A stretch of 64,000 nt of DNA from AAA044-D11 sp965268275 (GTDB lineage: Bacteria; Actinomycetota; Actinomycetes; Nanopelagicales; Nanopelagicaceae), in NCBI GenBank assembly GCA_965268275.1, contig OZ254168.1:434001-498000 (forward strand), in the 5' to 3' direction. Numbering within the stretch: the stretch's first letter is position 1; the number at the start of each line of letters is the position of its first letter. The position numbers and the translations under genes are program-made. Shown here one piece after another: positions 36,282 to 45,487 of this stretch. The notes beneath the pieces were generated by a model, which worked only from the letters and a program-made list of their open reading frames with translations, was not told where the DNA came from and searched no databases.

Positions 36282-37408
36282 TTCTTATCAGCCTTTGGAT
36301 AAACAACTTCATCAAGAATAAGCAAGATTGCTGCAGCAATTGGAACTGCGAGAATTCCACCAATAAGTCCCAGAAGAGAAGTTCCAATAAGAGCGGCGAT
36401 AATCGTCACAAGCCCCGGAATAGAAAGCGCACGCTTCATCACTCTTGGAGTAAGAATATAATTTTCGAACTGCACATAAATTATGTAGGAAGCCAATGCG
36501 ATAGCGGCAATTAATGGTGACACCGTTAGAGCTATTAAGGTAACAATTGTCATTCCAATGAAGTGACCAATTAGTGGTATCAGCCCACAGACAAACACAA
36601 CGAGGGCAAGCGCCGACTTGTATGGCAAATCAAGAACAAAGCTAAGCATGAAGATAAAGATGCTTGCGAAGAAAGAAATTGTGATCTGCCCACCTACGAA
36701 GGCGCCAACTCTGAAAATAATCGCATCGCTGATTTTTGCAACTCGCTCGCGGCGACTTGCAGGAACCAGGCGATAAGCATCTTTAGTGACCGTAGGAAGT
36801 GCGGCAAGAAAATAAAGGGTTAATACCAAAATTGTTAAGATTGAAAAAATGCCAGAGATAAATGCTTTTCCGACACCAAGAACTCCGCCAAATGCGCCAA
36901 TTACAAATTTCCCATCCTGGATTGAAGCTTCAACCCTATTTTGAACCGTATCTACGATTCCGTAATTCTTATTCAATTCATTAATAGTGGAGTTACTCTT
37001 TAAATCAGAGATAAGTTGCGGTGCATTATTAATTAAGGCATTAACTTGATCAATTATCAGCGGTGCTGCAATCCAAATGAATACACCAACAAATCCAATG
37101 ACTAGTGAGACAGTAGCTGCCACTGCTTTTGCTCTACTGAGTCCCCGTTTTTCAATAAACAAAACTGCTGGATTTAAACCCATTGCAAAGAAGAGTGAAA
37201 TCACAATTAGAACAAATACTTGACTGGCCGAGGCAAAAGCTCGAAGAAGTGTGATGGCAATTACTGCGCCGGATGCCGCCACGAATCCAAAGTAGAAGGG
37301 GTGCGAATGATTTAGCGGTTCACCAATTGTCCCGAAGTCTTCAGGAGCACTGGCGCTCTTCTTTCTTGCAAGAGAAGGTCGCTTCATTATTGGTTTCAAC
37401 TTTGCCAT
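36278..37408 (-). CDS. AI-2E family transporter
   Basis: A 376-residue membrane protein with about eight helices and the family pattern SLFFAMGLNPAVLFIEKRGLSRAKA near residues 80-105 (conserved core NPAVLFIEKRGLS). The C-terminal GIPLIGHFIG-like segment reads GLIPLIGHFIGM. The family includes putative autoinducer-2 exporters and sodium/proton antiporters. The substrate cannot be assigned. Confidence 0.88.
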   Translation of the reverse strand: MAKLKPIMKRPSLARKKSASAPEDFGTIGEPLNHSHPFYFGFVAASGAVIAITLLRAFASASQVFVLIVISLFFAMGLNPAVLFIEKRGLSRAKAVAATVSLVIGFVGVFIWIAAPLIIDQVNALINNAPQLISDLKSNSTINELNKNYGIVDTVQNRVEASIQDGKFVIGAFGGVLGVGKAFISGIFSILTILVLTLYFLAALPTVTKDAYRLVPASRRERVAKISDAIIFRVGAFVGGQITISFFASIFIFMLSFVLDLPYKSALALVVFVCGLIPLIGHFIGMTIVTLIALTVSPLIAAIALASYIIYVQFENYILTPRVMKRALSIPGLVTIIAALIGTSLLGLIGGILAVPIAAAILLILDEVVYPKADKN

Positions 37409-37456
37409 GGCGCTATTTTAACGTCGCGCTAAGTAAAAATAGGAGAGAATAGCCCC

Positions 37457-38704
37457 GTGGCTGACCTACGAATAACTGGACTAGCAGAAGAGATGTCTTC
37501 GCTTGCCCAAATGCCTTGGTCAAAACAGCTTGAAGAGTGGCCGGAAGATTCATCACTCACGGATATGCGTGGTATTTCTCGCCATATTGTGCGCTTGATT
37601 AAAGTAAATCAAAATCATGATTCGCCAATTTTTGCCATTAAAGAGACAGTTCCAGAATTCGCCAATCGGGAATACGCACTTCTTCGCGAGTTAAATAACC
37701 GTGAAGCCCCATGTGTGGAACCAGTTGCGGTGGTTGAGAATCGAAAAGATGATGATGGAAACGAATTACCTGCGGCTTTAGTTACACACTACCTACCTTT
37801 CTCACTGCCATACCGAGTAATTCTCAGCGGCGAAATTACGCCACACGAGATAACAAACATGGCTAACGCTCTTGCTCTCTTACTGGTTCGACTCCACCTT
37901 CTCGGTTTCTGGTGGGGCGACTGCTCACTTTCAAATACCTTATTCCGTCGTGATGCTGATCAATTTGCGGCCTATCTAGTTGACGCCGAAACTGGAGAAT
38001 TTCAGACTCGATTAACCGATGGGCAACGCGAACATGATTTAGAGATTTCACTTTTCAACGTTGCGGCCGAACTTGAAGATTTAAAAATAGCCGGAGTTCT
38101 CACAGCTGACATGGATCCGGTCCGCGCAAGTGAAGGCGTTATTAAAAGATATCGCAGACTTTGGAAGGCGCTTCGCGAACCTCAAATTCTTGATCCAAAC
38201 GATCGTCATGCGGTAGAAGGTGCAATGCGTCAACTTCAAGATCTAGGTTTTGCAGTTGAAGAAGTTGAAGTCTCGATTAATGGTGACAAGGGTGAATTAA
38301 AATTCCAACCTAAACTTGTTGCGGCTGGTTATCACCAAAATCGTTTGCTTGAACTTCTTGGTATCCAGGCCGAAGAGTTGCAGGCCAAGAGATTGCTTGC
38401 ATCCTTCGATCGCTTCCGTGGCCGCGAAGCAACACCTAAACCACCAATACATGACAGTGCAAGACGTTGGCTTCGCGATACTTATCACCACGTTATGAAT
38501 CAAGTTCCAAGCGAATTACAAGATCGAGTTGAGCAAGCGCAGATGTTCCACGAAATTCTTGAGCACCGCTGGTATATCGGAGAACAAGCTGGGCATGATT
38601 TGGGTCTCGATTTCGCAACCAAGGATTACATCGAAAATATCTTGCCATTTAGAACATATGTCGGGGTCACGGTTCCAGGTATCCACGAACCACCATCAAA
38701 ATAG
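37457..38704 (+). CDS. DUF4032 protein with kinase-like fold
   Basis: The 415-residue protein has a lipopolysaccharide-kinase/APH-like N-terminal half. An FAIKE lysine, a catalytic-loop-like WWGDCSLSNTLF (about 154-165) and YLVDAETGE follow the protein-kinase-like order Lys ... D-x4-N ... D. A DUF4032 C-terminal domain follows. The family is actinobacterial and of unknown substrate. GTG start with an AGGAGAG ribosome site. It is divergent from the AI-2E gene. Confidence 0.83.
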   Translation: MADLRITGLAEEMSSLAQMPWSKQLEEWPEDSSLTDMRGISRHIVRLIKVNQNHDSPIFAIKETVPEFANREYALLRELNNREAPCVEPVAVVENRKDDDGNELPAALVTHYLPFSLPYRVILSGEITPHEITNMANALALLLVRLHLLGFWWGDCSLSNTLFRRDADQFAAYLVDAETGEFQTRLTDGQREHDLEISLFNVAAELEDLKIAGVLTADMDPVRASEGVIKRYRRLWKALREPQILDPNDRHAVEGAMRQLQDLGFAVEEVEVSINGDKGELKFQPKLVAAGYHQNRLLELLGIQAEELQAKRLLASFDRFRGREATPKPPIHDSARRWLRDTYHHVMNQVPSELQDRVEQAQMFHEILEHRWYIGEQAGHDLGLDFATKDYIENILPFRTYVGVTVPGIHEPPSK

Positions 38705-38743
38705 TTTGTTCTAGTTACTTGTAGATATATGTAGGATTGCCGC

Positions 38744-39643
38744 ATGAGTTTGCCACCACTGCCAAAGAATTTTGCCAGTGCAGTAGACCTAAGCAGTTTA
38801 GGAAAACCCGCCCCAGAAGCAATTGCAACGCCTGGGATTGAAGTCAACCAAGCTAATTTAATTAGTGAAGTTTTGCCGGCATCTAATCAAAAAGTCGTAA
38901 TCCTGATTTGTTGGTCGCCTCGAAGCACGCAGGCAGTTTCACTACTAGAAATTATGGGCAGGTATCACGCAGCAGATGTTCTAGAAAATGGCGAACCTGC
39001 ATGGATTTTGGGAACTGTAAATGTAGATGCTGAAACTCAGGTAGCCCAAGCGCTTCAAATTCAATCAGTTCCAATTGCTATTGCAATTATTCAAGAACAG
39101 ATGGTTCCACTATTCGAAGCAGTTCCTACTGCAGAACAAATCAGATTGGTGATTGATAAAGTCATTGGTCTGGCTGCCGAACGAGGCGTTGGGCAGGCAC
39201 TTGAAAAATCTGAAGTCATCGAAGCTCCGATGGAGCCCGAGGAAATTGCGGCGATGGATGCACTCGAAAAGGGTGATCTTGATGGGGCGAAACTGCAATA
39301 CGAAAAATGGTTAGCGCGCAAACCCGGAGATGGCCTTGCCAAACTTGGGTTGGCCCAAACCGAACTAATTATTCGCGTGAAAGATTTAGATCCAAATGAA
39401 GTTATGACTCTTGCTGGTGCAAATCCAAATGAAGTAACAATTCAACTAAAAGCTGCTGATGTCGAAATCGCTAGTGGGCTAAATAGAGAGGCCTTTGCTC
39501 GTATGATTCGGCTAGTGAAGATAAGTGAAGGTGATGATAAGAAGATTGCTCGCGAACATTTATTACAATTGTTCTCGCTTGTAGATCCAGCCGATCCAGA
39601 TTTGATAAGTGCCCGCAAAGAATTAGCTAGTGCGCTCTATTGA
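38744..39643 (+). CDS. Thioredoxin-fold/TPR protein, YbbN (CnoX)-like
   Basis: The N-terminal thioredoxin-like domain (about 30-145) is followed by a tetratricopeptide-like helical region (about 150-295), the layout of YbbN co-chaperones. The usual redox pair is replaced by CWSPRST, leaving one cysteine and no CxxC, so oxidoreductase activity is unlikely. It is followed with 4-nt overlap by an MFS transporter starting at TTG. Confidence 0.82.
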   Translation: MSLPPLPKNFASAVDLSSLGKPAPEAIATPGIEVNQANLISEVLPASNQKVVILICWSPRSTQAVSLLEIMGRYHAADVLENGEPAWILGTVNVDAETQVAQALQIQSVPIAIAIIQEQMVPLFEAVPTAEQIRLVIDKVIGLAAERGVGQALEKSEVIEAPMEPEEIAAMDALEKGDLDGAKLQYEKWLARKPGDGLAKLGLAQTELIIRVKDLDPNEVMTLAGANPNEVTIQLKAADVEIASGLNREAFARMIRLVKISEGDDKKIAREHLLQLFSLVDPADPDLISARKELASALY

Positions 39644-40836
39644 AAACCACATTCTCTAAGCAAGAGCGCAGAGCGCTCAATTTACTATTTTGGCCCTTCG
39701 GCATCGGAGCCATGTCTACCGCCACAAGATTTCCAGAAATCCGAGATCAATTAGGTATCAATAATGGAACCTTTGGAACTTACCTAAGTCTGGGTGCAAT
39801 CGGTGGCGTAATTTCATTTATCTTGGTTGGTCATTTAGTTCATTCGATAGGTGTCAAGCCAATTGTCACTATGGCAGCCACAGGATTATTTGCCTCAATA
39901 GGTTTAGTTCCACACATTCAAAACCCAATATTCTGGCTTGTAGTTAATATTCTTATTGCTTTTTTCTGGGTCTCATTTCATATTGCCAACAATGCGCAGG
40001 CTATTCACCGACAAGAAGAAGTTGGCGAATTAATCCTTCCTAAACTTCATGGCCTCTGGAGCCTTGGTGCGTTGGTAACTTCTATTCTTGCAATTGCAAT
40101 AACACCTTATGTAACCCTGGCTTGGCATATCGATGTTGTCGTCATAATCATGTGGGCACTGACAATGTTAGGAATTTTCAAATCAACGCCATTTTTTATT
40201 AAAAAGAATGAGGAAGCTGATGCCTTCCCAAATCTTTCACCAATAGGAATTGCAAAGACTTTTAAATTTCAGCCAATAATTGTTCTTGCCATGGTCCTTG
40301 CGATGCAGATTGAATTCTCGATCCAGGACTGGTCTGCCATCTATGCAAAAGACACAATTAACATGAGCGCGTCATCAAGTATATATGGCTATGCCGTATT
40401 TATCAGCGCAATGATTATTTTAAGATTCAATGCGAAAAAGCTCGCTGCCAGGTGGAGTGAGCGCGAGTTAATCACCAAGTTGCCAATCTTGGGTGGAGTC
40501 GGTTTCGCAGTTTGTATCTCGCTCGGAACTTGGATTTCGGAGAGCAATCGGATCTTAGGATTTATTGTTTCCTTATTAGGTTTTGCGCTAGCTGGCTTTG
40601 GTTCATCAATACTTGCACCAACGATTTTCGCAATATCCTTTAGAAAAACATCACTTCCAAGTAGCGTCGTAGTTGCCCAGTTGGGGCTGACTCAAACTAT
40701 TGCAACATTCATTGCAAAGGTAATTATTGCTTGGGTCGCCCAAGCAACATCAGTAACAGTTGCTTTAATGATTCCAGCGCTAATGCTTCTAGCAACAACC
40801 AAATTCGCACATCTTGGAAAAGATACTAAAGATTAA
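39640..40836 (+). CDS. Major facilitator superfamily transporter
   Basis: A 398-residue protein with about twelve membrane helices. It resembles the YbjJ-type MFS subfamily (GIGAMSTATRFPEIRDQLG start; LPKLHGLWSLGAL loop). TTG start at 39640 overlapping the YbbN-like stop. It converges on aceE with 2 nt between stops. The substrate is unknown. Confidence 0.86.
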   Translation: MKTTFSKQERRALNLLFWPFGIGAMSTATRFPEIRDQLGINNGTFGTYLSLGAIGGVISFILVGHLVHSIGVKPIVTMAATGLFASIGLVPHIQNPIFWLVVNILIAFFWVSFHIANNAQAIHRQEEVGELILPKLHGLWSLGALVTSILAIAITPYVTLAWHIDVVVIIMWALTMLGIFKSTPFFIKKNEEADAFPNLSPIGIAKTFKFQPIIVLAMVLAMQIEFSIQDWSAIYAKDTINMSASSSIYGYAVFISAMIILRFNAKKLAARWSERELITKLPILGGVGFAVCISLGTWISESNRILGFIVSLLGFALAGFGSSILAPTIFAISFRKTSLPSSVVVAQLGLTQTIATFIAKVIIAWVAQATSVTVALMIPALMLLATTKFAHLGKDTKD

Positions 40837-40838
40837 TT

Positions 40839-43556
40839 TCAGCCAGAACCTTCAGTATTTCCTGGATCTGCAGCGCTAATATCATTTAGGCGATATTTAT
40901 CAAGAGCTTGTTGAACAACCTTGGCTTTAATCTCGCCAGCTTCGGCAAGTCTTGAAAGCGCAGCAACAACAATCGACTCGGCATCAACCTTGAAGTGGCG
41001 ACGAAGCGCACCGCGAGTATCTGAAAGTCCAAAGCCATCTGTTCCTAGCGAGTAGAAATCTTGTTCAACCCAAGGTGAAATCTGATCTTGCACTGCTCGC
41101 ATGAAATCGCTGACTGCAATCACTGGACCATCTTGGCCACGCAATTTCTTTGTGATGTAAGCAGATTTCTTATCATCTGGATTCAATAGGTTATGTCGAT
41201 CAACGGCTAAACCATCGCGACGAAGTTCGTTCCAAGAAGTTACTGACCAAACACTTGCAGCAACACCCCAATCATCGGCCAGCAATTGCTGTGCTTTTAC
41301 TGCCCAATTCATTGCAACGCCAGAAGCGAGAAGTTGAACCTTCTTCTTTCCGCGCTGGGCAGGGGAGTAAAGATAAATTCCCTTAAGTAGTCCATCAATA
41401 TCTAAATCATCTGGTTGCGCTGGTTGAACATATGGCTCGTTGTAAACAGTTAGGTAGTAATAAATATTTTCGCTGTTTTCACCATACATACGCTTTAAGC
41501 CATCGCGAACAATATGGCCAAGTTCGTAACCGAACGCTGGGTCATAACAAACAATTGCAGGATTTGATGAAGCTAGAAGATGTGAATGTCCATCTTCATG
41601 TTGCAGACCTTCACCATTTAACGTGGTTCGCCCTGCAGTTGCACCAATAACAAAACCTCGCGCCATTTGATCTGCCGCAGCCCAGAAAGCATCTCCGGTG
41701 CGCTGGAAACCAAACATCGAATAGAAAATGTAAATCGGAATCATCGGAACATCGTGCGTTGAATAAGAAGTTCCGACTGCGGTAAACGATGCAGTTGAAC
41801 CAGCTTCGTTGATGCCCTCGTGCAGAATTACGCCAGAGGTTGATTCCTTGTAAGAAAGCATTAGTTCACGGTCAACTGATGTGTAGTTCTGACCATGAGG
41901 TGAGTAAATCTTTAGTGATGGGAACAATGAATCCATACCGAAGGTTCGGGCTTCATCCGGAATAATTGGAACCAAGTGCTTGCCGATGCCTGGATCTTTA
42001 ATCAAATCCTTTAACAAACGGACAAATGCCATGGTTGTTGCGATTTCTTGATGCCCTGACCCACGAGTCACAGCATCGAAAGTTTCGATTGGCGGTTGCG
42101 CGAGTGGCGCAGAATCCTTACGGCGAGATGGCATCGATCCACCCAGTGCATTGCGACGTTCCATCATGTATTTGTATTCCGGAGAATCGACACCTGGATG
42201 GAAATAAGGTGGAGCCTTGGCATCAATCTGCTCATCAGTAAGTGGAATAAACAAGGTGTCACGGAATGCTAGAAGATCTTCATGTGTCATCTTCTTCATT
42301 TGGTGAGTTGAGTTTCTCGCTTCAAAGTGCGAACCAAGAGTCCAGCCCTTAATTGTTTTTGCAAGAATTACAGTTGGTCGACCATTGTGTTCTGAAGCTT
42401 GCTTGTAAGCAGCAAATAATTTGCGGTAATCATGTCCACCGCGCTTAAGCGCCCAAATCTTTTCATCTGACCAATCTGCAACCATCGCAGCAGTGCGTGG
42501 ATCGCGTCCGAAGAAATGTTCGCGAACATAAGCGCCAGATTCGGCTTTAAATGTTTGATAATCGCCATCGGTTGTCTTGGTCATCAAATCTACAAGTGCG
42601 CCTTCACGGTCCATTGCAAGAAGTTCGTCCCACTCGCGACCCCAAATAACTTTGATTACGTTCCAGCCAGCACCACGGAAGATAGATTCAAGTTCTTGAA
42701 TAATCTTTCCATTTCCACGAACTGGTCCATCAAGTCTCTGTAAATTACAGTTGATAACGAAAGTTAGGTTATCTAAACCTTCACGCGCTGCAAGGCTGAT
42801 TGCGCCAAGAGTTTCTGGCTCATCGCACTCACCATCGCCAAGAAATGCCCAAACATTCTGATCGCTCGTATCTTTGATTCCACGACCATGTAAGTAACGG
42901 TTATAGCGTGCTTGGTAAATTGCATTTATCGGACCAAGTCCCATCGAAACTGTTGGAAACTCCCAGAACTCGGGCATCAAACGTGGATGTGGATATGAAG
43001 AAAGTCCGCCACCTTCATGTGAAAGTTCTTGACGGAAACCATCCATCTGATGTTCAGTTAAACGACCTTCAAGAAATGCACGCGCATACATACCTGGGCT
43101 TGCATGACCTTGATAAAAAATCTGATCTCCGCCACCAGGATGGTCTTTACCGCGGAAGAAATGGTTGAAACCAACTTCGTAAAGTGAAGCTGAAGATGCA
43201 TAAGTTGAAATATGTCCGCCAACTCCGATACCAGGGCGTTGTGCGCGGTGCACCATAACTGCGGCATTCCAACGAATAAATGCACGGATACGGCGTTCAA
43301 TAAATTCATCGCCAGGAAATTCTGGTTCTTGCTTAGGTGGAATTGAATTTATGTAATCAGTTGCACGAAGCGCAGGAACACCAAGATTGTTTTCGCCTGC
43401 ACGATCAAGCATCGCAAGCATCAAGTAACGGGCACGAACCGGACCGGCATTCTTTAGAACGGCATCGAGAGACTCGGTCCATTCAGCTGTCTCTTGTGGA
43501 TCAGTATCAACAAGCTGATCGATTAAATGGTCAGGGGCCTGGTCATTTGTGCTCAT
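40839..43556 (-). CDS. aceE: Pyruvate dehydrogenase E1 component, homodimeric type
   Basis: AceE decarboxylates pyruvate with thiamine diphosphate and passes acetyl groups to E2. The ThDP/Mg motif GDGECDEPE starts near residue 240 and runs on into NCNLQRLDGPVRGNGK. About 905 residues from the ATG at 43556 (MSTNDQAPDH), chosen because family members begin just before the conserved DTDPQETAEW; an ATG at 43583 is also possible. E2 and E3 are not in the window. The order aceE-DUF3052-ahpE is shared with mycobacteria. Confidence 0.96.
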   Translation of the reverse strand: MSTNDQAPDHLIDQLVDTDPQETAEWTESLDAVLKNAGPVRARYLMLAMLDRAGENNLGVPALRATDYINSIPPKQEPEFPGDEFIERRIRAFIRWNAAVMVHRAQRPGIGVGGHISTYASSASLYEVGFNHFFRGKDHPGGGDQIFYQGHASPGMYARAFLEGRLTEHQMDGFRQELSHEGGGLSSYPHPRLMPEFWEFPTVSMGLGPINAIYQARYNRYLHGRGIKDTSDQNVWAFLGDGECDEPETLGAISLAAREGLDNLTFVINCNLQRLDGPVRGNGKIIQELESIFRGAGWNVIKVIWGREWDELLAMDREGALVDLMTKTTDGDYQTFKAESGAYVREHFFGRDPRTAAMVADWSDEKIWALKRGGHDYRKLFAAYKQASEHNGRPTVILAKTIKGWTLGSHFEARNSTHQMKKMTHEDLLAFRDTLFIPLTDEQIDAKAPPYFHPGVDSPEYKYMMERRNALGGSMPSRRKDSAPLAQPPIETFDAVTRGSGHQEIATTMAFVRLLKDLIKDPGIGKHLVPIIPDEARTFGMDSLFPSLKIYSPHGQNYTSVDRELMLSYKESTSGVILHEGINEAGSTASFTAVGTSYSTHDVPMIPIYIFYSMFGFQRTGDAFWAAADQMARGFVIGATAGRTTLNGEGLQHEDGHSHLLASSNPAIVCYDPAFGYELGHIVRDGLKRMYGENSENIYYYLTVYNEPYVQPAQPDDLDIDGLLKGIYLYSPAQRGKKKVQLLASGVAMNWAVKAQQLLADDWGVAASVWSVTSWNELRRDGLAVDRHNLLNPDDKKSAYITKKLRGQDGPVIAVSDFMRAVQDQISPWVEQDFYSLGTDGFGLSDTRGALRRHFKVDAESIVVAALSRLAEAGEIKAKVVQQALDKYRLNDISAADPGNTEGSG

Positions 43557-43639
43557 GGCAGTATCTTTCCACGAATTTGGCATGAACTTTCCACCCAGGT
43601 CGCCCTACCTCTTGCGTAATTGCCAAAGGTTCGGTGGAC

Positions 43640-43656
43640 TTCTCCTACTAGGAGAA
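43640..43656. promoter_or_regulatory. 17-bp perfect inverted repeat between aceE and the DUF3052 gene
   Basis: TTCTCCTACTAGGAGAA consists of two 8-bp arms around a single C. It lies in the divergent gap, 84 bp from the aceE start and 33 bp before the DUF3052 start, close to a TATATC -10-like sequence at 43662-43667. The size and position suit an operator for a dimeric repressor acting on one or both genes. The regulator is unknown. Confidence 0.55.
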
Positions 43657-43688
43657 TCACATATATCGAGTAAGGAGGAAGAGCCCCG

Positions 43689-44096
43689 ATGGGGGTCGAT
43701 CAAATAGTCGAACGTCTCGCTCTTGAACCTGGAGAGTTGATTCTGGAAGTCGGTCTCGATTCCGACTGTGACAACGAATTTCGAAGTGCCATAGAAAAGC
43801 GAACTGGCACAAAATTTATTGAAGATGCCACAACTGAAGTTGTCGACGCAGTCATTCTCTGGTGGCGCGACGGTGATGGCGATCTCGTCGATGATTTGAT
43901 GGATGGACTCACATATTTAACAGAGACTGGTCCAATTTGGCTATTGACTCCAAAAGTTAATCGCGATGGCCATGTTGAACCAAGTGATATCCAAGAGGCG
44001 GCACCAATCGCAGGCCTGGCCCAGACGGTATCCTTTGCAATCGGAAATGATTGGACTGCAACCAAATTAGTTGCCAGAAAAGCCAGTCGTAAATAA
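43689..44096 (+). CDS. DUF3052 family protein
   Basis: The 135-residue acidic protein begins MGVDQIVERLALEPGELILE. It matches DUF3052, an actinobacterial family found next to aceE and ahpE. The fold may be methyltransferase-like, but no SAM motif is clear. An AAGGAGG ribosome site lies 10 nt before the ATG. Function unknown. Confidence 0.85.
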   Translation: MGVDQIVERLALEPGELILEVGLDSDCDNEFRSAIEKRTGTKFIEDATTEVVDAVILWWRDGDGDLVDDLMDGLTYLTETGPIWLLTPKVNRDGHVEPSDIQEAAPIAGLAQTVSFAIGNDWTATKLVARKASRK

Positions 44097-44108
44097 CTAG
44101 GAGAGCAG

Positions 44109-44567
44109 ATGTCATTAGCAATCGGATCACCAGCACCAGAATTTAATTTGAAGGATCAACATGGCGCCGATATTTCGCTCTCGTCTTTCAAAGGTTCAAA
44201 GAATGTTGTAGTTGTCTTCTACCCATTCGCATTCTCCGGACTTTGCACCGGCGAGCTCTGCGGACTTCGCGATGACCTTGGTGCGTTTCAGAATGACAAC
44301 GTTCAATTAGTAGCAATTTCTTGCGATCCAATGTATTCACTTAAAGCGTTCGCAGAACAAGAAGGATATAAATTCCCTTTACTTGCTGACTTCTGGCCAC
44401 ATGGCGAAGTTGCAAAGGCCTACGGAGTTTTCAATGAAGATCGTGGCTGTTCAATTCGCGGAACATTTGTTATTGATAAGTCCGGAATTCTTCGCTGGCA
44501 AGTAGTAAATGGCCTAGGAGATGCGCGTAATTTGGCTGATTACACGGCTGCGCTCGCAGCACTTTAA
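44109..44567 (+). CDS. ahpE: AhpE-type peroxiredoxin
   Basis: Thiol peroxidase that reduces peroxides. The peroxidatic cysteine is in FAFSGLCTGELCGLRDDL (about residue 45), with the AhpE-type FAFxGxCxGEL pattern. Length 152 is standard. In mycobacteria AhpE is recycled by mycoredoxin, so the glutaredoxin at 1.2 kb is a possible partner (inference). It follows DUF3052 by 12 nt. Confidence 0.9.
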   Translation: MSLAIGSPAPEFNLKDQHGADISLSSFKGSKNVVVVFYPFAFSGLCTGELCGLRDDLGAFQNDNVQLVAISCDPMYSLKAFAEQEGYKFPLLADFWPHGEVAKAYGVFNEDRGCSIRGTFVIDKSGILRWQVVNGLGDARNLADYTAALAAL

Positions 44568-44627
44568 TAATTAAGCGCTGAATTTTTAATACTGCCAATC
44601 TGCAGGTAGAGTGCGGCAGTAAGTTTT

Positions 44628-44702
44628 GGGTGGTTAGCTCAGTGGTAGAGCGCCTCGTTTACACCGAGGATGTCGGGGGTTCGAAACCCTCACCGCCCAC
44701 CA
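44628..44702 (+). tRNA. tRNA-Val (anticodon TAC)
   Basis: A full cloverleaf can be drawn: acceptor GGGTGGT with ACCGCCC, D stem GCTC/GAGC, anticodon stem CCTCG/CGAGG, and T stem GGGGG/CCCTC with loop TTCGAAA. The anticodon loop TTTACAC gives anticodon TAC. The discriminator is A44699 and CCA is encoded. Confidence 0.97.
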
Positions 44703-44761
44703 GGATTAAACAATTACATATATTTAGTCGAGACCACCTTTGTTGAGTAGAGAGGTTGAAG

Positions 44762-45487
44762 ATGAAAGCCTCTGTCTCTGACCAGAATAATCTGATTGAA
44801 CTCCAGCGCATTGATTCGGCAATCATGCAGGCCACTCATAAATTGAAAACGCTGCCAGAGCGCGAACAACTAACTGCAATTCATGCTCGTCTCGCAGCCA
44901 GCGCAGAATTACTTACAGCGGCTGAAGCCAAACTTGCTGATGTGACAATAGATTTACGTCGGAGCGAAGTCGATGTGGAATCTGTTGCAGATCGTATGGC
45001 GAAGGATGAAGCTCGCTTATCTGGTGGAAGTGCCTCTCCTAAAGAATTAGAACAGCTACAGCACGAGATTGCCACGCTTTCAAAGCGCAAAGCCGAGCTA
45101 GAGGATGGCGAGCTTGAAATCATGATGCTCGTTGATGCAGCTAAAGAGAAGGTGGCGACAATCAAGAGCGATGTAGAGGGATTGAAGAAGTTAGAACTTG
45201 AATTGAATATTAGATTAGAAAATGCGGTTACTGAACTTGATCGCGAGATTGACCTGAAGAAGTCTGAGCGCACTTTGTTGGTTCCCAAGATTGATACCAC
45301 CTTAATAGAACTTTATGAAAAAATTAAAGGCAATGGTGGGGGAGTCGGAGCCGCATTGTTAATTGGAAATACTTGCGATGGCTGCAGGCTTGCAATCAAT
45401 GCAGTTGAGATGGAACGAATTAAATCTTTAGATTCTGAAGAAGTCTTGCGTTGCGAAGAATGCCGAAGAATATTGGTTCGAATTTAA
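44762..45487 (+). CDS. Coiled-coil protein with C-terminal C4 zinc ribbon
   Basis: The 241-residue protein is a long alpha-helical coiled coil (about residues 10-190) ending in a CxxC-x26-CxxC zinc ribbon (CDGC ... CEEC). It matches the actinobacterial family encoded directly before the RNase H/phosphatase fusion, as with Rv2229c in M. tuberculosis. The ATG at 44762 is preferred over TTG at 44756. Its role is unknown; nucleic-acid or ribosome binding is only a guess from the fold. Confidence 0.85.
   Translation: MKASVSDQNNLIELQRIDSAIMQATHKLKTLPEREQLTAIHARLAASAELLTAAEAKLADVTIDLRRSEVDVESVADRMAKDEARLSGGSASPKELEQLQHEIATLSKRKAELEDGELEIMMLVDAAKEKVATIKSDVEGLKKLELELNIRLENAVTELDREIDLKKSERTLLVPKIDTTLIELYEKIKGNGGGVGAALLIGNTCDGCRLAINAVEMERIKSLDSEEVLRCEECRRILVRI

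Noticed and set aside
44881..45300. Long minus-strand Ser-rich frame opposite the zinc-ribbon coiled-coil gene
   Set aside because: It is a by-product of the Glu/Lys/Ala-rich coiled-coil codons; there is no start signal or family match.
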